64,000 bases of DNA, from the NCBI GenBank assembly GCA_911728435.2, contig OU452213.1:5993834-6057833 (forward strand), in the 5' to 3' direction. Positions 1 through 10,887 of this stretch are shown here, piece after piece. Under the pieces are notes generated by a model, which saw only the letters and a list, made by a program, of their open reading frames with translations, did not search any database and was not told the origin of the DNA. How positions within the stretch are numbered: the first letter of the stretch is position 1; each line of letters starts with the position of its first letter. The DNA comes from Apoderus coryli. Lineage: Eukaryota > Arthropoda > Insecta > Coleoptera > Attelabidae. Both the position numbers and the translations under genes were made by a program.

Positions 1-237
1 TTGTCGACTGTGCATATCATAATATTAATTAATGTTTTATATTACAATTTCTAATAGTTAATAAGTATATAGAAACAGGGATTAAAGATCGGTGGTAATT
101 AAGTCTAACATACCGAATGGCTCATTTAAAAGTGCCAACCACGAAAACCTACTCTGAATTTTTATTCGGAAAACCCTTGATCACGTAGATTTTACGATTC
201 TCTTTTTAAGACTGCGAAGAATTTCCTGATATATTTT

Positions 238-1288
238 GATATTTATTTATTTATTTATTTAGATTACATCTACCCAGACAGAAACACATCCAATTACAGG
301 GCAGGTACATTACAAAACGATAAAATTAACATAACTATACGTTTCAAAATTATAAATAATACAAATATAACAATCGCAAAAAATAGTCAAAATAAGAATG
401 GTTTAACAACAAATATTTATCTAAAAAACACTTTTTTAATATAAGATATGGTATGAAAAAACACAACAATATCGTTACTCACCGAGTCACAAACAGAACA
501 CATCTCAAACAATGGCGAAAAGAGCAACAAGTTGGTACGTGCGGTAGCCAAGTAAAAGCTAGAACCATAATTACGCCTTCTGGTATGTGGAGCATAAAAA
601 GGTATCATCGAAAGTAGGTCTTGAATAGGAACAGGAGTGAGGCATATTCTCTACGCTTATCAAGAGGTACAAAATTAAAACGACCCAGAAGTTCATCATG
701 GGGAAATCCCATGGTTGGATACACTCCGTCACACTTAAACCACAAATATTTCACAAATCTTCACTCAATCCTCTCTAAGCTATTCGAGTGCAACGCATAA
801 CCAGGACTCCACACAACAGACGCATATTCCAATTTCGATCTAACGAAGGAATTATACAGTAAAATAAGAGTTTTAGGTGGCACAAAATGCTTTGTATTTC
901 TCATAACAAAACCCAGACTCTTATAGGAAGACGGAACCACATCATTCACATGCCCCACAAAACGAAGTTTAGCGTCAAAGAGCACCCCCAGATCCTTAAC
1001 CTCATCGTATATTTTAAGCGGAACAGAGTCAATGTTATACACAAATTTTATTGGATTTACCTTACGAGTAAAAGTTACAGAACAACACTTATCCAAATTA
1101 AGGGCAAGCCTGTTTTGAATGCAGCAGTCAAGCAGGACATTCAGATCATTCTGCAATTGAAGCCAGTCAGAAGTTGAGGTAATCAGTGAATAAACCTTAA
1201 AATCATCAGCAAAGAGTAGGGAGCGACATTTCACGCCATTAACAATGTCATTAATAAAACACATAATAAATATTAATTTGAAAATCAA
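238..1288 (-). pseudogene. 5'-truncated LINE, RT C-terminal half (Jockey-like)
   Basis: The minus strand from 1288 to 417 encodes the RT palm end and thumb of a non-LTR retrotransposon. FINDI is followed by LLFADDFKVYS (motif C) and DLGVLFD..L.F..H, typical of Jockey-group elements. The frame is interrupted at 761-763 by an in-frame TGA after ERIE and resumes as RFVKYLWFKCDGV. It then needs a frameshift near 610-617 to reach the C-terminal segment at 417-608 (RRRNYGSSFY, SPLFEMC). The 3' end is a TAAA-type tail (ATTT repeats on + at 238-262). Sequence before FINDI is lost, so the copy starts near 1262-1288. It is a dead copy. Clade assignment is by motif only. Confidence 0.85.
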
Positions 1289-1334
1289 ATAAACTCATGA
1301 AACTTGAATTCATTTGAATATTTCCAAAATATTT

Positions 1335-1665
1335 CATCTCCGTATGAATTTTGGAAATACTTGAAGATGACTATCAGATTCCAGAGAATGACATGTTTTT
1401 CCAACAGGCTGGTGCTTCACCATATAAATATTATGTAACATTTTCTAGAACACTGGATTGCTAAAAAAGGTACAACATAAACCTTTTTTTTTTTGTGGGG
1501 TTATTTAAAAAATGTTATTCATAAAACTAAACCAATCTGTATTGAAGATCTTCGTCACTGAATAATAACCTATATGTTTTGAGGTGACCCTCGAAATGCT
1601 TCCCAATTTGTGCATTCAATCAAATAAAGCAAGCAAGTGATGCTTTTGACATGTTGTGTCATCGC
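1335..1665 (+). pseudogene. Mariner-like transposase remnant, C-terminal half
   Basis: Plus-strand reading gives PENDMFFQQAGASPYKYYV near 1383-1440, a decayed form of the FQQDGAPPHY motif around the second catalytic Asp (here Ala replaces Asp). A CGVI.K / KTKPICIEDLRH stretch follows, matching the FLWG.LK...P.SIEDLR region of the intact element at 22710-23822. Stops and frameshifts interrupt it throughout. It is inferred to be an old relative of that family. Confidence 0.65.
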
Positions 1666-1929
1666 TATATTCATATACGTTAACGTGAAATGAGCGATAG
1701 TCGATAGTTTAGATCTGGATTCAATAGTTTGTTGAAAGTGAAAGTTTTATATACAGTAAAGTATGTAAAAAAATGAGATTTCTCATAAAGATCTTCGTTG
1801 GATGTTCTTTGACGATTTCAATAAAGATCTAGTTGCACAAAACTTGGGGAATATCGTACACCGCGTCGGCATCGTTCTAAGCAAGGAAATTATGTATATA
1901 TCATGTCATCGGTTTATATAGGGAACCTT

Positions 1930-2035
1930 GTACAGGGAAAACAATAGTTTACAAGTGGCATGGGCATCATAGGGACTCACTCGAAGACGACCCTCAGCCG
2001 GGGTGGTCTATTAAAGTGACCAACCGAAAACGACA
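1930..2035 (+). pseudogene. Mariner transposase N-terminal fragment
   Basis: The short open stretch VYKWHGHHRDSLEDDPQPG at about 1950-2008 matches the well-known mariner (SETMAR-type) HTH/linker motif V..WH..F..G.ES.EDDPR.GRPS. A second copy of the same piece lies at 63845-63880. No catalytic domain is attached, and sequence upstream to about 1780 is only weakly similar. Confidence 0.55.
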
Positions 2036-2940
2036 ATTTTTTGAGCCTCAGAAGAAATCCTATTGACGAAAAAGTATCTTGTACGACAATGCTTGGAAAG
2101 CATTATTTCCGTAAAAATTTTGTTTTTCCCAGATTTGTAGCATATTAAACATGAGTCTACTCTGTTTTTTTCTCATGATGATTTATTTTTAGTAAGTATA
2201 TTAAATTTAAGGCTATTACATACCTCAACAATAAAATTTAATTAAAATTCTAGCCACTAAAATCACTGCCTAACTAAAGTAAACTTCACACTAGTAACAG
2301 TAAATCGCCCAGTTGCCGATTGCTCCACTCCCGAGTATATTTAATTTTTTTACATTTGTGCGGTGAGGGATGACCATAGATACTAGTGAATCTATGTTGC
2401 CCCTCTTAGAATGGGAAATCAACGTGTTCTGAGGTTTTCCGGAGAGAAAATTCCCTTAGAAAATTTCCGAGGTGGACACCTATAATTGGACCACCCGGTA
2501 GATCTGTCTGTACAAATTTTTCACTAAATAATATTGACGAACTTGGTACACGCTTTCTTACTAAACTGTTGGAGGTCAATAATTATTAGTTACCTATTTA
2601 CAAGGAATTAATCGAATAACAAGTTACGAGTAGTTACATCAGAATGAAGGCTAATTTATGTGTTGTGTAATGCTTCTTGGTCAACTTACCAGCGCTGTGT
2701 ATTCTTACTTCGTTGGCACACTTAGTAATAACGGTACTTACCTAGGTAGGTTGCGGAAGACACGTGCAGCATATAAGTTTATCTCAATTTGTCTATGAAT
2801 TCTTTCATCATTTTGTAAAAAAATTATTCCTAATCTATCTTCTCCTGATGATTATTGCTATTGATTATGGTTTTCCATTTGGCGGTTGCTAGCTGATGTA
2901 GATAACCAACAGGACTCCGCACTGTGAAACTTCTTCCTAT
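2036..2940. other. No gene recognised
   Basis: AT-rich sequence with no coding signal that I can support. TACCTAGGTAGG-type words near 2740-2750 recur elsewhere in the window (17500-17600) and are simple dispersed motifs. Confidence 0.5.
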
Positions 2941-3220
2941 ACAGGGTGATTCATTATGGTTGCAACAAACGAAAACTGGAGATTCCTGAAAACAATTCAA
3001 GCATTTTTTAATTTATCGGTTTCCATAAAAATTGTAGAAATCACAACATCGCCGTTGTTAACTTTTTTTAGCTTATAAGTTGCTCTTTTTAAAAAAGTAA
3101 TAATTTAAAATAATGGAGCTTGTCAGAGCTGTCTTTAATTAATTTATGTGTAAAATTTACCAAAATGCCCCCTATATCTACGCCAATGAGCAGTTAATGA
3201 AAGCCAAAATAATGCAGATT
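2940..3220. repeat. Possible DNA-transposon terminus (ACAGGGTG)
   Basis: ATACAGGGTGATTCATTATG at 2938-2957 has the form of mariner/Tc1-type and MITE termini seen many times in this window. I found no partner inverted terminus nearby, so only one end can be suggested. Confidence 0.3.
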
Positions 3221-3949
3221 AATTTATTTATTTTTTTTTATTGTCATTACATGTCATTACCAAAAAAGGTTTACACAAGTCATATTAAATATTAAAATAT
3301 TACAGAACACAACATAAAAACATAGAAATGTATATAACTTAATCAAAACAGAAAGTCAGTGCTGAGGAATTCATCAATGGAGTAAAAAGCCTGGTCTATT
3401 AAGTAGTTTTTCAATCTATTTTTGAACATTGCAAGGCTCAGTGTTTTCAAACTATCTGGCAAATGATTATAGCATGTGGGACCATAATAATTCACAGAAT
3501 TTCTGCTTCTACCCAACCTCATATATTCAGGAAGAATGTCATTTTTGTTTCTGGTATTGTGGTTGTGAACTTCATCATGCCTTATGTACAGATTGTAATT
3601 ATTTTTCACATACATAATTGAATTGTAGATATAGAGACACGGGAGTGTAATTATTTTACATTCTTTAAATTTAGGTCTGACATCCTCTCTAAACTTTAAA
3701 TCTGTCATTATTCGCACCACTCGTCTTTGGATTGCGAATACCCGACTAGCATGACAAGAGTGTCCCCAAATTGACAAAGCATATGAAGCCACACTGTGAA
3801 AAAGGCCATAATATGCTGATTTAAAAACATTAAAAGAGACTTCACCCTTCAAGCTTCGAAACATTAACACAACCTTAGACAACTTGGCTATGGTAACCTC
3901 GACATGACCCGCCCAGGTTATCTTTTGGTCCAAAGTGACACCCAAAAAA
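3221..3949 (-). mobile_element. 5'-truncated Jockey-type LINE, copy 1
   Basis: A short minus-strand copy of the same LINE as at 4948-6160. The two run in parallel from the A/TAAA-type tail (3221-3240 on +) to 3949, where similarity stops abruptly after ACACCCAAAAA. Few base differences are visible, so both insertions look recent relative to the rest of the window. I could not find a convincing target-site duplication. Confidence 0.85.
3343..3945 (-). CDS. LINE RT thumb/C-terminal ORF fragment (200 aa)
   Basis: It starts inside the RT at GVTLDQKITWAGHVE, the post-palm 'LGV.LD..L.W..H' segment, and runs to the natural C-terminus ending STDFLF. It lacks motifs A, B and C and so cannot be an active polymerase. 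About the last 130 residues are identical to the longer copy at 5074-6150; differences (such as I/L, LMF/FML, T/A) cluster in the N-terminal part. The Met start is incidental, created by truncation. Confidence 0.8.
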   Translation of the reverse strand: MGVTLDQKITWAGHVEVTIAKLSKVVLMFRSLKGEVSFNVFKSAYYGLFHSVASYALSIWGHSCHASRVFAIQRRVVRIMTDLKFREDVRPKFKECKIITLPCLYIYNSIMYVKNNYNLYIRHDEVHNHNTRNKNDILPEYMRLGRSRNSVNYYGPTCYNHLPDSLKTLSLAMFKNRLKNYLIDQAFYSIDEFLSTDFLF

Positions 3950-4947
3950 GTATTATTTTTATGACATTTTTGTCATTTACCTTTTTCGCTATATTTCTAA
4001 ATATTATTATTATTAACTAAAGTAACAGTACTTACAGCTCATAAATTTCTAATAATAATAGTTGTTATGTTCTTTCTAGCGAACAGTTTGTTTCCTTGAC
4101 ATCGGGTGAAGCTGCCTAAAAATACATAAACGATCACAATGACGTTGATTAACTAATTTTGTTTATTTTTATTGAACTAAGCTTGCCGCAATTTGTGTAT
4201 CCGTATGCAGGATTATACAATATGGACGAAATACTGCGTAATTAGTCTTTTCCTGTACGTCAAGTTGTCTGATCATGTCGGTCAGTGGCGGCTTGTCCTA
4301 TGAAGCAAGTGAATAAATAATAAGTAAAATTAATAATAATCAGTAAAATTAATAATATTTAAGTATTTAATTTAATTTTATTGTGTAATTATTTTTCTCC
4401 ATATAAAATTTAAACTATAAATTAATGTATACTTAATTTTCAATCTGCTTTACCATACAACTGAAATTTTGAAATTCGTCTTCATCTGAAGCAGCCTTTA
4501 TCGTATACACCTATTTAACATACTTAATTTACATGCCTATAGGTATTTCCCTCTTTTTTTATTCGTGTAATAATAGTAAAACATTATTTATTTCGGTCTC
4601 TCTCTCTCTTCCCTGTGTGCGACAGTTGACACCCTTGCCAGTGCTTGTGTCCTATGACAATAGCTTATTTATTTATCATACACGTTCTTATGCAGATGAA
4701 GCGTGCCTCAAAGCATTTTCATCTATATTGCAGCAACAATGGGCAACACTGCCATTTGGCATATACCCACTATACAACCACCTATCGCTCTTCGTCTAAA
4801 CATAGTTGCCAGCGTTTAATTGTACTAAGCATAGCATACGAATCTTGCCATTAAAAAAACACTATAAGAAGCACGCTTCATATAGATGCAGTAGAGATTT
4901 AATGTAAAATAAGGTTATATGACAACGCTTGGCGAGTGTTGTCGATT
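3950..4947. other. No gene recognised
   Basis: AT-rich spacer. TAA-rich low-complexity sequence lies at 4310-4400. A GC-richer stretch at 4620-4800 has overlapping short open frames but no recognisable motif. GAAGCGTGC at 4697 and GCACGCTTC at 4871 form a short inverted pair with no other support. Confidence 0.4.
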
Positions 4948-6165
4948 ATTATTATTTTTTTTATTTATTTATTGTCATTACATGTCATTACCAAAAAAGG
5001 TTTACACAAGTCATATTAAATATTAAAATATTACAGAACACAACATAAAAACATAGAAATGTATATAACTTAATCAAAACAGAAAGTCAGTGCTGAGGAA
5101 TTCATCAATGGAGTAAAAAGCCTGGTCTATTAAGTAGTTTTTCAATCTATTTTTGAACATTGCAAGGCTCAGTGTTTTCAAACTATCTGGCAAATGATTA
5201 TAGCATGTGGGACCATAATAATTCACAGAATTTCTGCTTCTACCCAACCTCATATATTCAGGAAGAATGTCATTTTTGTTTCTGGTATTGTGGTTGTGAA
5301 CTTCATCATGCCTTATGTACAGATTGTAATTATTTTTCACATACATAATTGAATTGTAGATATAGAGACACGGGAGTGTAATTATTTTACATTCTTTAAA
5401 TTTAGGTCTGACATCCTCTCTAAACTTTAAATCTGCCATTATTCGCACCACTCGTCTTTGGATTGCGAATACCCGACTAGCATGACAAGAGTGTCCCCAA
5501 ATTGACAAAGCATATGAAGCCACACTGTGAAAAAGGCCATAATATGCTGATTTCAAAACATTAAAAGAGACTTCACCCTTCAAGCTTCGCAACATGAACA
5601 CAACCTTAGACAACTTGGCAATGGTAACTTCGACATGACCCGCCCAGGTTAGCTTTTGGTCCAAAGTGACACCCAAAAACTTTACCAGACCATCAGAAAC
5701 AGCAACATCCGTCTCACGTAATGTAAATATTTTAGTAGCTGTTTTATTGGCATTCATACAGAGTTTGTTAGCTGCAAACCAGTCCGCAGCCCTCGACTGT
5801 GAATTAATCATACTTGAGGCCAGAACATCACTCGACAGTTCAACATCGACAATAGTTGAATCGTCTGCAAACAATGTCAGGTCAGAGCATGGCAGATGTA
5901 GCGGTAAATCATTAATGAAAATCAAAAACAATAGAAGTCCGAGCACCGAGCCCTGTGGGACTCCACAAGAGCTCAACCAGGGCTGATAAGACTTTGACTC
6001 AAACATCGTTACAACATTCCTACCAGTGAGATAGGAACTCAGCAAACGAATCGAATTCGCACTCATACCGTATCTCTCCAGTTTACCCAACAAGATATCG
6101 TGTGAAACGCAATCAAACGCCTTTGTTAAATCAAGAAAAGAAGCCCCCACAAGCCTTCTACTCTC
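4948..6165 (-). mobile_element. 5'-truncated Jockey-type LINE, copy 2
   Basis: The longer sister of the copy at 3221-3949. It carries the RT from motif A to the C-terminus plus the same short 3' UTR and A-rich TAAA/TAA tail. It is truncated 5' near 6155-6165, losing the endonuclease and ORF1. The two copies lie 1 kb apart in the same orientation. Confidence 0.85.
5074..6150 (-). CDS. LINE reverse transcriptase, open 358-aa fragment
   Basis: This is an uninterrupted reading frame for a Jockey-clade RT. Visible motifs are [17 protein letters not shown] (motif A, catalytic Asp) near residues 5-21, [13 protein letters not shown] (motif B; the usual Pro of LGPLLF is Leu) near 63-75, FADDS (motif C, catalytic DD) near 93, and FLGVTLDQKLTWAGH near 158-172. 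The thumb and C-terminal domain follow. A full Jockey ORF2 also carries an N-terminal AP endonuclease and fingers, absent here. The frame is intact but the element is non-autonomous. The Met start is a by-product of truncation. Confidence 0.88.
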   Translation of the reverse strand: MGASFLDLTKAFDCVSHDILLGKLERYGMSANSIRLLSSYLTGRNVVTMFESKSYQPWLSSCGVPQGSVLGLLLFLIFINDLPLHLPCSDLTLFADDSTIVDVELSSDVLASSMINSQSRAADWFAANKLCMNANKTATKIFTLRETDVAVSDGLVKFLGVTLDQKLTWAGHVEVTIAKLSKVVFMLRSLKGEVSFNVLKSAYYGLFHSVASYALSIWGHSCHASRVFAIQRRVVRIMADLKFREDVRPKFKECKIITLPCLYIYNSIMYVKNNYNLYIRHDEVHNHNTRNKNDILPEYMRLGRSRNSVNYYGPTCYNHLPDSLKTLSLAMFKNRLKNYLIDQAFYSIDEFLSTDFLF

Positions 6166-6335
6166 AAAAGCGGTTATAACGCTATTTATAAAGTTAGTTT
6201 AGGTTATCTGTCCCTAAATGCATGTAAAATTTGGCATTTAGATTTGAAACTTCTTCGGATGAGGCTCACAAATTACACAACAGGTTAAATAACGCCTTGT
6301 TATTTATTGTCAAAACATTTTTTAAAAAAACAATG

Positions 6336-6367
6336 TTTCGGCAACGTACATCTGTTGCCTTCTTCAG
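6336..6367 (-). ncRNA. Hammerhead-ribozyme-like core (left arm)
   Basis: The minus strand reads CTGAAGA, then a perfect 6-bp stem (GGCAAC/GTTGCC) with an 8-nt loop, then GAAAC. This is the CUGANGA-stem II-GAAA order of the hammerhead core. One extra A sits between CTGAAGA and the stem. Stems I and III are not resolved by eye, so activity is unproven. Confidence 0.55.
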
Positions 6368-6468
6368 GTAATATACATACTAAACTAACAATTTACATAA
6401 AAGTTTGTTTGTACCTAACTGTTCATGTGTAAATTGTTTTTATTATTTATTTTTAGTATGTGTATTAC

Positions 6469-6502
6469 CTGAAGAAGGCAACAGATGTACGTTGCCGAAA
6501 CG
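6469..6502 (+). ncRNA. Hammerhead-ribozyme-like core (right arm)
   Basis: The plus-strand mirror of the left-arm motif: CTGAAGA at 6469-6475, stem GGCAAC (6477-6482) with GTTGCC (6491-6496), then GAAAC at 6497-6501. The complementary stem and both conserved boxes are kept in both arms. Confidence 0.55.
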
Positions 6503-6655
6503 TTGTTTTTTTAAAAAATGTTTTGACAATAAATAATAAGGCGTTATTTAACCTGTTGTGTAATTTGTGAGCCTCATCCCAAGAAGTTTCAAATCTAAAT
6601 ATTGAAGAAATAAGGCTCAAGAACAGAAAACTAAATATAAATGTAAAATTTGGCA

Positions 6656-7280
6656 ATATCGGTTAGCTAGTTTTTGAGAAATGAACACAAAAGTTAATTT
6701 GACCACAAAATTTGGACACCCTGTCACGATTTATGTTTTTTGACAAACAAAAATCTTGACACACCTAACTCCAGAGTTGCATAATAGGAAACTGTATTAA
6801 CTTTAATGGTTATTCACTAGATGGCATTAAGGTTCACGTTAGAACACTGTTCTGTCTCGATCGATAGGACACTAAAGTCGATAGTATATTATGATGTTGC
6901 CAAATATCTAGGTATTAGCTTGTTATACCTAAAATATTTTCATATGTATTTCATTTTAAATAAAAGTAACTCAAATTTACAACACAGCACAAATTAAAGA
7001 GACTTTATTAATTTATTTTTTTAAGCCTACTTTGGTGGGTATAGGGTGGCAGATATTTATTTTAAATTTTATTGGCAACAATGTACTTACCTCCTATGAA
7101 TTATAGGTACCTAGTTGGAAAAATCACATTAAAAAATCATGTTCTCTATCCTGGAGCACCTCAACATGTACATGTAGGTTATATGAAGTGTGTAGAGCTT
7201 ACACACGAAATTTGAAGCCGCGTGGGCAGCTAAACCAGGTATTTATTGTACAGTGCCAGTCAGAAGTTAAATTAGCATTG
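6656..7280. other. No gene recognised
   Basis: AT-rich sequence. GACACCCTGTCACGA near 6715 resembles the end of an ACAGGGTG-type repeat. No coding signal seen. Confidence 0.4.
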
Positions 7281-7746
7281 TGTCCACGGATAGAGTTTGG
7301 AAGAGGAAAAACTTTTTTATTTGTCGATTTAGAAGAAAAAGTCATTCTTTATAAAAACGTCTGCTTGTGTCAAAACTACAATTTCGAGGACGAAATTTAC
7401 GATTACTATACAGGGTATATCAAAAATAACATTTTTAATGATTTTGATTTTTTTTGTTTTTTAATTTTACGAAAATATTTTCAAAATTGTGATTTATTAC
7501 ACCAATTGTGCACAAAACACTAATAAACTTTTTTCTCAAAGTGGTTAATTTCATAGCTACTATTAAAATTAGAAAAACCAAGAAAATCAAAATCATTAAA
7601 AATATTATTTTTGATATACCCTGTATAGTAATCGTAAATTTGGTATTTGAATTTGTGGTTTTGACACAAGCAGACGCTTTTATAAAGAATGACTTTTTCT
7701 TCTAAATCTACAAATAAAAAAGTTTTTCTTCTTCCAAACTCTATCC
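7281..7746. repeat. Palindromic MITE-like repeat, copy 1
   Basis: This is an inverted repeat with outer arms 7281-7407 and 7625-7746. The outer end reads TGTCCACGGATAGAGTTTGG. Inside lies a second inverted pair beginning ACAGGGTATATCAAAAA (7410 onwards) and ending at 7624, as if one palindrome had inserted at the centre of another. The left arm is open in one frame (PRIEFGRGKTFLFVDLEE), but nothing suggests a protein family. Confidence 0.75.
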
Positions 7747-7752
7747 AATGTG

Positions 7753-8215
7753 TCGTCCACGGATAGAGTTTGAAAGAGCAAAAACTTTTTTATCTGTCGA
7801 TTTAGAAGAAAAAGTCATTCTTTATAAAAACGTCTGCTTGTGTCAAAACTACAATTTCGAGTACGAAATTTACGATTACTATACAGAGCATATCAAATTT
7901 TTTTAATGATTTTGATTTCCTTGTTTTTGTTTTTAATTTTATTATTTTAATAGTAGCTATGAAATTAACCACTTCGAGAAAAAAGTTTATTAGTGTTTTT
8001 TGCACAATTGGTGTAATAAATCACGGTTTTGAAAATATTTTCATAAAATTAAAAAAAAACAAAAAAATCAAAATCATTAAAAATATTATTTTTGAAATAC
8101 CCTGTATAGTAATCGCAAATTTGGTATTTGAAATTGTAGTTTCGACACAAGCAGACGTTTTTATAAAGAATGACTTTTTCTTCTAAATCGACAAATAAAA
8201 AAGTTTTTCCTTTTC
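7753..8215. repeat. Palindromic MITE-like repeat, copy 2 (inverted relative to copy 1)
   Basis: It has the same outer arms as copy 1, beginning a few bases after it. The unique centre (containing TTGTGCACAAAACACTAATA in copy 1) appears here as its reverse complement, so the two copies stand in opposite orientation. The arms differ by scattered substitutions. Confidence 0.7.
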
Positions 8216-9190
8216 GAGTTTGGCGGTGAAGGTATGTTTATAATGTATCAGGTTTAATCCATCTGTACAAGGTTAACTTTGGTAAACTTATAATAATTGA
8301 ACAAACTAATATGATATAAGAAAAGGAAATCCCAAAAATCGTTTAACTATACAGGTTGTCCGTCAAGGAACCGAACGTGCGATTTATGTTTAGCAATTTT
8401 GTAGCCTCCGATTTTGATTCGAAATCTGCTGCATAGCCACGCCACCATGTAAGTCGTGGTTGTTTCAAATTGCAACCCCTATTTTTTAGGGCACTTTTGA
8501 GTTGATGATTAGAACATTGAGTTCCTCAAAATATCAAAGACCTGTGGAGCGGGGTGTCCAAGACAGCCCCAGACACCTCTCTCACCAGCCACAACTAAAA
8601 AAAGCAATAAATGGGGTAATAAGAATATAAGAATATTGATTCGGTGAATTTTAGTCAGACTTTTATCTGCTACTATACGTTAAATTATAGGAAAAGCATA
8701 TAACACGGCAGAGCTCAACGCTACTACTCGTACTAGCGAAGTATACATACAGTATTTGGTGGTTCGCTGTGGGAATTTTGTTTGTACCTATAGCTGTTTG
8801 AAATTTATTAATTGTTAAATGTCACAGTTCAACTTTTCACTCCATTTATTATTAATATATTTTTTTTATTAATCTTTTTAGATACAATTCAATAAATTTT
8901 AATATTATTATCTACACGTTGCGTTGAAACGAGTGGAGTTAACTGCGTAAAGACGACAAAAAGATCTTCATAAACGCACTACTACGTTTTTCAATCAGCC
9001 TCCATTTGTTGGTGATTCCGACCATATTTTGTATGAAATTTTCGAACTGCTTTCATTATTTTTGGAATAATGAAGACACGTATGCATGGATGAACTTTAA
9101 AAAATAAAATTAATTCGCACACTCTGTATATCACCGCTGCATTCTCATTACTTTTGTTTAATCAAATTATCAATTTTTTACCCAGAAGAC
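8216..9190. other. No gene recognised
   Basis: Mixed unique sequence. CTATACAGGTTGTCCGTCAA near 8346 and GGCACTTTTGAG near 8490 may be decayed repeat ends. No ORF or RNA motif supported. Confidence 0.35.
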
Positions 9191-9403
9191 ATCTTAATAC
9201 ACTTAGCCGCAAAAATAACGCACAACCAAAAATTATGCTCAATTTCAAACCTGATTTTCTTGCGAACCGATAAATCGATTTCTGTTGACCTGTAGCTTTT
9301 TTCTGTGGTAATGGCACTGTCATAGAATTTTTTATTCAGACTTCAGATGTAGGCTTATACAGGGTACACAAATAAGAATAGTTTTTTTAAGTTAAATTGT
9401 AAC

Positions 9404-10660
9404 CATTTTGAAATTAGCGGCTGTTATATACATTCAGAAAGAATACTAATGTTATAGCTCAATCCGAATGAACCCCAATATGCTATTCAAATTGTTACGG
9501 TTCGTTTCAAGTTTTTCGAGCGGTTTCAAATAAAGAAGAACAAACAAAGAATATCAACTTGAATAATAACAGAATCAAATTATTATATGAAATAAACAAA
9601 CAACTAAAATAAGCTTTATTAATCTGTATTAAAGTAATGCAGAATTACTCACCATTATAGTGCCGGATCACTTTTTATTTAAAAGAAAATATTTAATTGG
9701 TTGACCCTTTTGTCAATAATTTATCGAAAACTTTATTAGAAATGAAACACAAAGTTTGTGGGCTAAAACAACTAATTTAATAATTAAAACTAATTAAAGA
9801 AAATTAATAACAACAAGAAATAAATATGTATAAATAAAAGAAACAGAATAAAACAATTAAGCGTTAATGAAAATTTAAAAGAAAATCTTAGTCATTACTT
9901 GTACTACTTAAAAATAGGAAAATTAATATACTATCGAATAATTATATTAATTCCTGTACGAAACATTAATATTTAATTGGATGACCCTTTTGTCAATAAT
10001 TTATCGAAAACTTTATTAGAAATAAAAAGGCATAGTTCGGGCTAAAATCAACTAATTTAATAATTAAAACTAATTAAAGAAAATGAATAACAACAAGAAA
10101 TAAATATGTATAAATAAAAGAAACAGAATAAAACAATTAAGCGTTAATGAAAATTTAAAAGAAAATCTTAGTTATTACTTGTACTACTTAAAAATAGGAA
10201 AATTAATATAATTCGAATAATTATATTAATTCCTGTATGAAACTTTAATTACTATTGAAAACGGAATTTATTTCAATTACTAAAAGAAATAACTTTAAAC
10301 TTTATATAAAAAAAACTGATTAAAACAAAAAGGCCTTTAATTAAAAGAATATCAAAACTTACGGAACTTTATAAAATTCACTACTTCAGAATAAAAAGAA
10401 ATTAACTTAGTCTTTAAACAAAAACTAGAAAATAATTCTTAACTGAAAAATATAGTCCAAAAACAAATTAAAATATTTAATTTACCATTTTATAATTAGA
10501 GAAAAGACGACTTGACTGAACCAAGGCTAGAACGGATCTGATCTTAAAGTCATAAAGCCTTTCGAAAATTCCTCATAAAAATCACATAGTAGGTAATACA
10601 GAAATGAAAATAAGCCAATCAGAACAAAGACATCTTAAATGTGTAGACCACCGGGTATTT
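9404..10660 (+). repeat. Dispersed repeat shared with 44465-45340
   Basis: Starts at TTGTAACCATTTTGAAATTA and shares many blocks in order with 44465-45340, such as ATTCAGAAAGAATACTAAT, CTCAATCCGAATGA, GACCCTTTTGTCAATAA and GCCAATCAGAA. It is not coding. The family is unknown; it may be an LTR or the body of a non-autonomous element. This copy is longer because of an internal tandem duplication. Confidence 0.6.
9689..10250 (+). repeat. Tandem duplication, period about 280 bp
   Basis: ATATTTAATTGG.TGACCC begins at 9689 and again at 9969, and the following 280 bp are nearly identical in both units. The related repeat at 44700-44930 has only one unit, so the duplication arose in this copy or its lineage. 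Confidence 0.8.
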
Positions 10661-10887
10661 CAAACATCTGGTTATCTTTCCCAAGAGTTGGACAAGAAAA
10701 ATGACAAAAATCATATATTTTTGTTTACCTACTTGTAGACGTATTTATTGCCTTGGTAGAACCTATTTCAATAGAAGATAAGATAAATAGAAAACATACC
10801 CTTGAATTTTATGACTCAAAAGGAGAGTTTAGAACATTTGTATACAATCTACTTAAATAATATTCCCAAACTAATATAAACTACAAA

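Larger units (their letters stand above)
6222..6655. mobile_element. ORF-less Penelope-like element: inverted terminal pair with TSD
   Basis: Two arms of about 150 bp (6237-6390 and 6450-6602) are inverted copies of each other. They are separated by a 60-bp spacer and followed by a 38-bp tail not shared by the arms. ATGTAAAATTTGGCA at 6222-6236 recurs exactly at 6641-6655, a 15-bp target duplication that defines the insertion. Each arm carries a hammerhead-ribozyme-like core. Penelope-like elements are known to carry inverted terminal repeats (pLTRs) with hammerhead motifs and variable-length duplications. No RT or endonuclease remains. Confidence 0.7.

Noticed and set aside
4533..4854. Two overlapping plus-strand open frames
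   Set aside because: Low-complexity start and no motif; overlapping frames are typical of chance.
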